Part shown: positions 57,931-64,000 of the stretch, piece after piece
Layout: each line of letters starts with the position of its first letter
Position numbering within the stretch: position 1 is the stretch's first letter
Assembly (NCBI GenBank): GCA_031277105.1
Contig: JAISLW010000268.1
Coordinates: forward strand, 34,698 to 98,697
Length of the DNA: 64,000 nucleotides
Reading direction: 5' to 3'
From: Planctomycetaceae bacterium
Lineage (GTDB): Bacteria; Planctomycetota; Planctomycetia; Pirellulales; Thermoguttaceae
Notes under the pieces: generated by a model
Seen by the model: only the letters and a program-made list of their open reading frames with translations
Told to the model about the DNA's origin: nothing
The model's database searches: none
Position numbers and translations under genes: made by a program

Positions 57931-58085
57931 TGAACAGACGAACAGATAAACAGAACAAGAATGAACAATCGAAAGAGAACGAACAGATGAACAGACGAAC
58001 AGATGAACAAGAACAGATGAACAAGAACAGACGAACAAGAATGAACAAAAGAACAGACGAACAATCGAAAGAGAACGAAAGAGAA
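57931..58085 (+). repeat. GAACAGA/GAACAAG strand-asymmetric repeat
   Basis: Irregular tandem GAACAGAT, GAACAGAC and GAACAAGAAT units; the strand is rich in A and G with almost no T. No gene is credible on either strand. The remainder to 58378 holds only an A/T-rich stretch and no gene. Confidence 0.7.
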
Positions 58086-58362
58086 TGTTGAATGTTAAAG
58101 GAATTGATTCTTTTTTTTTTGTTAAGTAGAAAATACCCCTGTAAGGAAGGTCGTTTTTGGAATTATTGCGTAGTCAATGAGAGCGTATTTTATTGTTTTT
58201 TACTTCTTTTTATTGCACTATTAGACCGTTGATTACGCTGACAACATAGATTTACGTTGCAAAACGCAAATAAATCGAGCAGGAATAACAAGAAAAATAG
58301 CTATTTTCCAGACGTTGACGCATCGATACCGTTTGGCTCGTATAACCCAGTATTGCGTGATA

Positions 58363-58390
58363 GATACGGCGTAACAAATTACGCCGTATC
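58363..58390. repeat. Perfect hairpin over the PrimPol stop codon
   Basis: GATACGGCGTAA, 4-base loop, TTACGCCGTATC. The 12-base stem spans the stop codon of the replication protein. There is no U-run after it, so it is not a standard terminator. Confidence 0.7.
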
Positions 58391-61222
58391 GCACGGATTG
58401 CCCCGTTTTGAAGCAGCATAAGCAGAACGCATATAAACGTAATATAACGCTTCCGGCAAACTAGCGCCAAATATAACGTAGAATAAAGCGCTTAAACCCG
58501 AATTTGAAAACGACGGCTCGCGCCTATACGCGATACGACCGTTAATTGAATTCGATGTTTCAGGCAAAGAATAACGCAACAATTCATCAATTAATTTCGT
58601 ACCGCATAATTGTTCAAATTGACCGTTTTGTAACGCTTTTTGTAGCGCTGCACGTTCGGTTTCAATTTTCGATTTTTGCTCCGCTTGTTCTTCAGCTGAT
58701 AACAATTCACATTTTAACCCTTTGATACGGGAAGATCTTTTGTAATTAATTGTTTTTTCGTGAAACGCAGGTAAATTCTTAAAACCGCACATAATACGCC
58801 AAAATCGATGCGATATAAGACTGATTTGTTGCGATTTCCTATAATTTTCAGACGCTGTTGAATAACCGTAACGCTGCATTACAGGCGATTTAATCGAATC
58901 AATCGCAAACGATTGATCACTGTTAGCATCAAAAGACCATTTATAACGAAGTAATTCCATTACCATTTCCACAAATAGTTCTTGATACTCTTTGTAATAT
59001 TGGTCGCAGTTTTCATGCGTTATCGCAACTAGCATTTTGGCTACGTGTTTGTTTATTATTTTGCGCCGTTTGTCGTTTAACGGTTGTGTACGGTCTTTGT
59101 TGTATTGTAATATCCGACCCAGATAATGATTTTTAGACTCTTTTTTATGCCGTATAGGTTTGTCGTCTATGACCATTTCGTTAATCTCTTTTTCGATGTT
59201 TTCCCAAGATGTAAGTAATAACTCTTCTGATTTCTTTTTGGCGGTTGTTGTATAATTTTTATCGCCGTACCGTTTATTTATTTCTTTGTTGTAAATTGAT
59301 TTGACCATTTCCTCTATTTTTTTATCGGGTAACGGCGAATCGAATTGTGAATTGTATTCTAGCGCTTGTTCTAATATTTCAGAATAATCTCGTAATTTGT
59401 TGCTAGAATTCATTATTGAACCGATGTAACGTAAAGTTTCCGTATGTTTGCTGCCGCCGCTTGCAATATTAAGTTTAATACGGTTTGTTTTATTTTGCCG
59501 TTTATCAGCCGCTTGCGTCGCCTGCGTAATAGCAACCGCCGTTTCACGCGTCATTACAGAACGCCGCAACACGTTATCAGAAATGTTGACAGCGCCTTCT
59601 ATTTCAGGAACAATTGCAGTGTTAAACCGATAATTTTTCGTTGTTGCAACGGCAATTCGCTTGTCAACCGTTTGCGATTGAATTGCAATTTCATAACGCT
59701 GCAATATCTTTGACAACTCCGGCAAAATTACAGATTTCATAAAGTAATCAAAAGCATCGTTATATTCGGACTCCGAAATAGCGTTGTAATCATATCGATC
59801 TTTTAATTGCGATAATCTTTGGTTATGCCTAGACAACAACATAAGAATAACAAAAGTTTTATACGGTAATTGCGGAAATTTATCAGACGTAACAGGAATA
59901 TCATCGCAATCGCAAGAACCGTCGCAAGGCAGCAACGACAAGAACTCTTCCGATAATTCGTTTTTATAATTTTTTTTATTTTTGGTATTGATTGCGATGT
60001 ATTCGCCGTTTTTTGTTTTAGAGCCTTCGCACATTATTGCTTGGTTGCAGCCCCAGAACATTTCGCCAAGATTAAACGGCAATACGCAATGCCCGTTATC
60101 GTTTACACCCGTACATAATAATATATCGTCATATTTCAATACGTATTGCAAGTGTACGCCAGGCGTATGTTCATCGCTGCCAGGAGTACGTATAATTTCA
60201 GCAGGCGGTAAATCAATATACTTGCACAACATTGACCATTCCTGCCGCATTCGTTTAGATAACGAATCAATATCGATAACAACTTGATTGTCAAGCCGGA
60301 AAAAATAATTATAATCAGTAGGAATACCGTTATTTATACTGCTCGTCATTTTGCAGATTTCGTCATGTTTTTTAGTAGCGCTTGAAATCGGTATCCATTT
60401 AAGTTGCTTTTTAGAATTAGGATACGCGGGCAGTACATAACGGCATTTGTTTATCTGGTTGATCGCTACATCCAAACATACGCCCCGTAATTCATGTTTC
60501 AAGTAACGGGCTTCTTTAACAGGTTTGGATAAATCCCGCTTGGATTGCGTAAACTTAAAATATTGACCTGTTTCTAATTTATGCGTAAAACATACATGTT
60601 GGTTGAATTTAGATTTATATTCAGCGCCCTCTAAAACTGTACCTAAAACGGAATCAATCGCAAACGGATCGTAATATTGCCGTTTTTTAGGCGACGGATT
60701 AAAACGGTTAGACCTGTCGTTTTTGTTTTTGCACTTTGACGATAACGATATTTGCCGTATTGTATAGAACGAATTTGCATCTGATTCAAATTTATCTTTG
60801 ACACATTGCGTAAATCGGTATAACTTACCGTCCGTACAATGCTCGGCTACGTACACTTGCCGACCTGATTTAGTCTTGTAACTCTTTTTAATTAAATAGT
60901 CAGGGTTATTATACGGCGACGCAACGTACTCTTTAATCGATTTATTTGGTTTCGTAGATTTTTTTACAAGATTATACGCATCAGCAACAATACTAGTTCT
61001 TCCAGATTCATAATGTTCAAATGAAATATTAGACCGTTCTACAACAGGACTAACTATATTTTTCATTTTAGTTTTACCTGTATAAATCCCAGACGAACAT
61101 ACGACCTTTTTCGTATTATCGCTTATATCAGAATCCATTACGTAACTAGCAGACGTTACGCAACTAACGGGTAATCGCTTATCAGAAATTTCGTTACAAC
61201 TTAAATAATAATTTTGCGCCAT
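58379..61222 (-). CDS. PrimPol-like replication protein
   Basis: 947 residues. An archaeo-eukaryotic primase-like region lies at about 285-410: FRLDNQVVIDIDSLSKRMRQ with D-x-D, PGVHLQYVLKYDDILL, and LGEMFWGCNQAIMCEGSKTK. A PriCT-like helical domain at about 600-665 reads KHTETLRYIGSIMNSSNKLR and DKKIEEMVKSIYNKEINK. No Walker A was found, so it is not a primase-helicase fusion. The remaining parts are unrecognised. Next to an iteron array it is likely the origin-acting primase or initiator. Confidence 0.7.
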   Translation of the reverse strand: MAQNYYLSCNEISDKRLPVSCVTSASYVMDSDISDNTKKVVCSSGIYTGKTKMKNIVSPVVERSNISFEHYESGRTSIVADAYNLVKKSTKPNKSIKEYVASPYNNPDYLIKKSYKTKSGRQVYVAEHCTDGKLYRFTQCVKDKFESDANSFYTIRQISLSSKCKNKNDRSNRFNPSPKKRQYYDPFAIDSVLGTVLEGAEYKSKFNQHVCFTHKLETGQYFKFTQSKRDLSKPVKEARYLKHELRGVCLDVAINQINKCRYVLPAYPNSKKQLKWIPISSATKKHDEICKMTSSINNGIPTDYNYFFRLDNQVVIDIDSLSKRMRQEWSMLCKYIDLPPAEIIRTPGSDEHTPGVHLQYVLKYDDILLCTGVNDNGHCVLPFNLGEMFWGCNQAIMCEGSKTKNGEYIAINTKNKKNYKNELSEEFLSLLPCDGSCDCDDIPVTSDKFPQLPYKTFVILMLLSRHNQRLSQLKDRYDYNAISESEYNDAFDYFMKSVILPELSKILQRYEIAIQSQTVDKRIAVATTKNYRFNTAIVPEIEGAVNISDNVLRRSVMTRETAVAITQATQAADKRQNKTNRIKLNIASGGSKHTETLRYIGSIMNSSNKLRDYSEILEQALEYNSQFDSPLPDKKIEEMVKSIYNKEINKRYGDKNYTTTAKKKSEELLLTSWENIEKEINEMVIDDKPIRHKKESKNHYLGRILQYNKDRTQPLNDKRRKIINKHVAKMLVAITHENCDQYYKEYQELFVEMVMELLRYKWSFDANSDQSFAIDSIKSPVMQRYGYSTASENYRKSQQISLISHRFWRIMCGFKNLPAFHEKTINYKRSSRIKGLKCELLSAEEQAEQKSKIETERAALQKALQNGQFEQLCGTKLIDELLRYSLPETSNSINGRIAYRREPSFSNSGLSALFYVIFGASLPEALYYVYMRSAYAASKRGNPCDTA

Positions 61223-61479
61223 AATTTTAAAATAAAAAAAGCGTAAAACCGTCCTGAATTAATAGTATTCAACACATTTATGGCAAATTACAAAAGCAAT
61301 TTAACCACGAACTCGCCAACAAAAACCAATTCAATTAATTAGGCGACGATTTTACGCTATATTCTACACTTTTTTATTTTAAAATTTGTTTTTGTTGTCG
61401 AGCGTTTTTGTGTCCAACAGCGGCATATTACCACAAAACATAAAAACCGTGTCATTACTCATATATTATTTAACAAAAA

Positions 61480-61640
61480 AATTGAAAAATTATTTTTATA
61501 CACGTTTGACTATTTATCAAATTCAATCGCAAATTTGCATTCTCTGTTTTGTTGATCGAATTGGCATCTGTTTTATTATCTGATTTAACCCAAAAAAAAT
61601 TTGAAAAATGTTTTTGCACACGTTTGACTATTTATCAAAA
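61480..61640. repeat. Duplicated AT-rich block upstream of PrimPol gene
   Basis: CACGTTTGACTATTTATCAAA occurs near 61501 and again near 61619 in similar context (minus strand TTGATAAATAGTCAAACG, then GTATAAAAAT or GTGCAAAAAC). The region 61223-61867 has no credible gene. The block may hold promoters or binding sites for the replication protein gene. Confidence 0.55.
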
Positions 61641-61707
61641 TCTATACGCAACCTTTATACACGGCAAACGGTATCAACTTCTACGACTAAATCCAACGTA
61701 AACTCTT

Positions 61708-61873
61708 AATCCGTGCGGGGCGTAAATCAATCCAACAACACGACAAAAATAACCAGAATTGACGTAAACGTTGCATACTGCGATCCCAGTTTACGACAAC
61801 GCGTACCTCAAAAACAAACGCAATAAGAATAAATTGACGTAAACCTTGAATCCGTGCGGGGCGTAAATCAATC
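61708..61873. repeat. 25-base direct repeats
   Basis: AATCCGTGCGGGGCGTAAAT plus CAATC occurs at 61708-61732 and 61849-61873, 141 bases apart, each next to GACGTAAAC or ACGTAAAC. Possible second replication or regulatory site; the right copy touches the stop of the next gene. Confidence 0.65.
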
Positions 61874-62404
61874 TCTACACTTATTGCACACGTTGACTAT
61901 TCCTAAACCGCCGTCAAGATTTTTATATTCAGCCGCTATTTGAACCAAATCCAATTCCGTATAACGCGACCGACTCATTAAAGGATAAACAGAAAAAAAT
62001 AAACGCATAAATCCATCATTGCCCAATCGATGACGTTTTTCTATTATAAAATCGATTATTTCACCAGATTTGTACAATTGCAGCGTTGTACAAATCGGAC
62101 GCATATTGACCATCATTCCAGACCGCAACCATTTCATTTCTATATCATCATCAATCTGCAACGCTTGAATTATATCCTCGTGAATATAACCAGGATAAAA
62201 CGTATGTTTCCATTTAATTCCAGATATTACGTTACCGTACTCCAACGCAAATTTCCAATCAGATAAAAACAATAAATTAGTCAATAACGAACCCGAAATC
62301 ACACGAACATCATTACCACTATCATCATAACGATAAACAATATAACGGACAACTTCATTCACACAGGCTATGTTCGATGACAAACTCACTTTATTATTTC
62401 CCAT
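61868..62404 (-). CDS. Hypothetical protein
   Basis: 178 residues: VNEVVRYIVYRYDDSGNDVR, WLRSGMMVNMRPICTTLQLY, and an end VNVCNKCRD with CxxC. Not recognised. It overlaps the upstream gene by 19 bases. Confidence 0.6.
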   Translation of the reverse strand: MGNNKVSLSSNIACVNEVVRYIVYRYDDSGNDVRVISGSLLTNLLFLSDWKFALEYGNVISGIKWKHTFYPGYIHEDIIQALQIDDDIEMKWLRSGMMVNMRPICTTLQLYKSGEIIDFIIEKRHRLGNDGFMRLFFSVYPLMSRSRYTELDLVQIAAEYKNLDGGLGIVNVCNKCRD

Positions 62405-62844
62405 TTTATGTTAGATTTCTGACTTCCTAGATTAAGCAGTTTATAAAAATCTTCTACGCTTGACCATTCTTTCGTATTGTACCTGACAGAAATGACAGCA
62501 GTACGATGCGTAACTTTATCGACATCACCTGATAATCCATTTGTACCGCCAGATTGCGATAACGATTGGGCAGCAATCAAACCTGCAAAATGAAATTCGA
62601 CATTATCCAACAACGTTATATTAGCAACTCCAGTCGATAAACACACGGCAACATCAAGATCAAAACACGACCACCAAACCGCAACTGCCGATAAATCAAT
62701 AAATACACCCCCACTGCGAAACAAAAAATCTATACAATTACGCAACCCGCTAAACTTGACCGAATACTGATTTACCCTCAAATCGCCATAAACAGGCAAC
62801 GATAATATTTCCCGTACATTTGTCATATCTGCAATAACAGCCAA
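62386..62844 (-). CDS. Hypothetical protein
   Basis: 152 residues: IDFLFRSGGVFIDLSAVAVW, then a Ser/Gly-rich LSQSGGTNGLSGDVD loop and VISVRYNTKEWSSVEDFYKL. Not recognised. Confidence 0.6.
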   Translation of the reverse strand: MAVIADMTNVREILSLPVYGDLRVNQYSVKFSGLRNCIDFLFRSGGVFIDLSAVAVWWSCFDLDVAVCLSTGVANITLLDNVEFHFAGLIAAQSLSQSGGTNGLSGDVDKVTHRTAVISVRYNTKEWSSVEDFYKLLNLGSQKSNIKWEIIK

Positions 62845-62886
62845 AGTAAAAATTACAATTTTAATTAAAATAATATACGCTGTTTT

Positions 62887-63510
62887 TCAACGAACCATCC
62901 AATTATCTACGTCTATTTTCTTACAGTTATGTTGCGGATTAGTGAATCGTTTTCTATCGCCGAAATCATCCACAATTTGACCGCTTTCGATAAACCTTAC
63001 ACGATACTCGATCCGAATATAAGGCAACATTAAGTAATCTTGAATAGACTCTGTAATTTTGGATTGCAATTGGTCAATTAGATCGTTGACGTTTTCCCGT
63101 ATTACGTAAAAATTGAAATAATTGTTTTGGAATAGTCCACCGTTAAACTCGTATTTGCATATACCCGCTGAATAGTTTATTACACCAATAAAATGACCGT
63201 TTAATTCAACACGCCAATCATAATCAGGATGCGGACGTACATCTATAATTTCTATTCTATACGTTACTGTACTTGCCGCCGTCAAACACTCCTCAAAAAC
63301 ATTATTGCAAAACCGCATCTCTAACGAATCGTTTATAACACTTTTGAGAAACAACCTATCAGTTTCGTTTACAATACAATTATCAATCAACTCGTCTATT
63401 AGACCTAATTGGTTACAAACGTCTTTGACCGCTCTATTGAGACGATTTTCATAATTTGATACATACCGCTTACAAAATTCAATTAAATTCATTTTCATTA
63501 CTTTGACCAT
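62887..63510 (-). CDS. Fusion of LIxFCKKY module and small-family domain
   Basis: 207 residues; the start may be ATG 63492, which matches the paralog at 51036. Residues about 7-85 (MNLIEFCKRYVSNYENRLNR) match that stand-alone protein. Residues about 90-190 (WRVELNGHFIGVINYSAGIC, IQDYLMLPYIRIEYRVRFI) match the small paralogous family. It shows that the two small modules work together. P2 promoter just upstream. Confidence 0.65.
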   Translation of the reverse strand: MVKVMKMNLIEFCKRYVSNYENRLNRAVKDVCNQLGLIDELIDNCIVNETDRLFLKSVINDSLEMRFCNNVFEECLTAASTVTYRIEIIDVRPHPDYDWRVELNGHFIGVINYSAGICKYEFNGGLFQNNYFNFYVIRENVNDLIDQLQSKITESIQDYLMLPYIRIEYRVRFIESGQIVDDFGDRKRFTNPQHNCKKIDVDNWMVR

Positions 63511-63558
63511 CGTCGTTATAATAATCTCATACTTCTAATATTGTAAATTTATCTATTA

Positions 63559-63582
63559 TATGCCGACAAATAAACAAAAATT
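63559..63582 (-). promoter_or_regulatory. P2-type promoter
   Basis: Minus strand: AATTTT, 12 bases, GGCATATAAT; reads toward 63510. Confidence 0.6.
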
Positions 63583-63599
63583 AAAATACGTTTGACCAT

Positions 63600-63681
63600 A
63601 TCTACCATAGTAGAAATTAAATAATACTTTTGCAATAGTAAAAGTATAAATGTCATTATATTGTTAAGATAGAATGGTCAA
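63600..63681 (-). ncRNA. Minus-strand small RNA cassette with full Cas12a-repeat-like unit
   Basis: P1 promoter TTGACC, 15 bases, TATAAT at 63655-63681. Then a hairpin with arms ATACTTTT and AAAAGTAT at 63624-63647, then TAATTTCTACTATGGTAGAT at 63600-63619. Same order as the plus-strand cassettes but on the other strand and with a P1 promoter. Confidence 0.7.
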
Positions 63682-63717
63682 AGTAAAAAATTAAAATTTT
63701 GTTGAATTTTTAACAAA

Positions 63718-64000
63718 TCAACCTAACAGTTCGTCCAAAAACTTATCGCGACCCACATCGCCGCTCGAACCCGAACCCGCATCAGACGAAACACCTGCAT
63801 AACTACACCAAACAGACTTCGAATACGAAACCTTGCTAACAGGACGCTCACGCTCCAACTCACTACGAAACCGTAACTGAAAATCAGAAGGTTGTGAATT
63901 ACACGCACGACCAGTACCCTTGTACAACAAATGCTGCAAAGCACACAATATACGATTAAAATACTCATCATCCCGATGAAAATCATTCGGCTCCGTACGC
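63718..64000 (-). CDS. C-terminal part of a protein cut by the window edge
   Basis: At least 93 residues in one open frame from the window edge to TGA 63718. The visible part has EPNDFHRDDEYFNRILCALQ and LRFRSELERERPVSKV, and ends in a Gly/Ser-rich linker plus DKFLDELLG. An acidic short tail after a flexible linker recalls single-strand-binding proteins, but the core is not visible, so no function is assigned. Confidence 0.6.
   Translation of the reverse strand, partial: RTEPNDFHRDDEYFNRILCALQHLLYKGTGRACNSQPSDFQLRFRSELERERPVSKVSYSKSVWCSYAGVSSDAGSGSSGDVGRDKFLDELLG

Noticed and set aside
57809-58091. Reading frames in the GAACAGA repeat, either strand
   Set aside because: They arise from simple repeats (Phe/Cys/Ser or Asn/Glu/Arg runs) and have no start signals.
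58363-58390. Hairpin over the PrimPol stop as a terminator
   Set aside because: Strong stem but no following T-run on either strand.
61386-61583. Plus-strand gene in the gap upstream of the PrimPol gene
   Set aside because: Low-complexity AT-rich translation without start signals; the region is better explained by repeats.
9620-63564. GGCATA elements as sigma-54 promoters
   Set aside because: Sigma-54 needs TGGCAC and TTGCW with 5 bases between; here GGCATA is followed by a TAnnnT -10 pattern and preceded by AATTYT at 12 bases.
7735-63619. A conventional CRISPR array
   Set aside because: The repeats are solitary, kilobases apart, on both strands and partly degenerate. No regular spacers or cas genes are visible.

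Overview
This window looks like part of a large, AT-rich, double-stranded DNA bacteriophage genome. Almost every gene is on the minus strand. The contents are typical of a big virulent phage: tail-fibre genes, a sliding-clamp-like protein, an exonuclease related to family A DNA polymerases, a split SbcC/Rad50 with SbcD, a PrimPol-like replication protein beside an iteron array, a small sigma-like factor, an RNA ligase with a HAD phosphatase, a tRNA-like gene and dozens of small orphan proteins. The host cannot be named from the sequence. Repeats resembling Cas12a (type V-A CRISPR) repeats suggest a host lineage that meets that immune system.

Layout. 0-1.6 kb: a two-gene unit with a DUF4365-like nuclease. 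1.7-6.3 kb: tail-fibre or baseplate genes, several paralogous. 6.4-9.5 kb: UDG-exonuclease fusion and clamp-like protein. 9.7-14.5 kb and 22.8-23.1 kb: small genes, including five proteins with the same N-terminal tag. 14.6-21.5 kb: a ParB-like / PAPS-reductase-like / methyltransferase / glycosyltransferase cluster with a glycosyltransferase-ParB fusion. 21.5-22.5 kb: terminase-small-like gene. 23.2-26.4 kb: RelA/SpoT-like, RloB-like and AAA ATPase genes, resembling an abortive-infection island. 27.2-31.3 kb: SbcCD locus, with SbcC in two polypeptides. 31.4-33.1 kb: DNA methyltransferase and sigma-like factor. 34-42 kb: radical SAM protein, three FETNSS paralogs, RNA ligase and phosphatase. 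42-57 kb: tRNA-like gene, lone AAA ATPase and many small paralogous proteins. 57.2-61.2 kb: iterons, hairpins and the PrimPol protein, a probable replication origin. 61.2-64 kb: more repeats and small genes.

Regulation is unusually readable. One promoter class (called P2 here) has AATTYT, 12 bases, then GGCATAnnnT, and occurs at about 19 places ahead of minus-strand genes. It may belong to the phage's own sigma-like factor. A second class (P1: TTTGAC, 15-16 bases, TATAAT-like) looks like a host sigma-70 promoter. Several genes carry both, with a conserved 5'-UTR hairpin.

The most striking finding is a scattered family of solitary repeats built around TAATTTCTACTATTGTAGAT. This has the stem and flanks of the Cas12a crRNA 5' handle. 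Some sit right after P2 promoters. Others end a plus-strand RNA cassette with its own sigma-70-like promoter and extra hairpins. There is no array and no cas gene in the window. They are best read as candidate RNA decoys (RNA anti-CRISPRs) or crRNA-like small RNAs; this is inference and untested.
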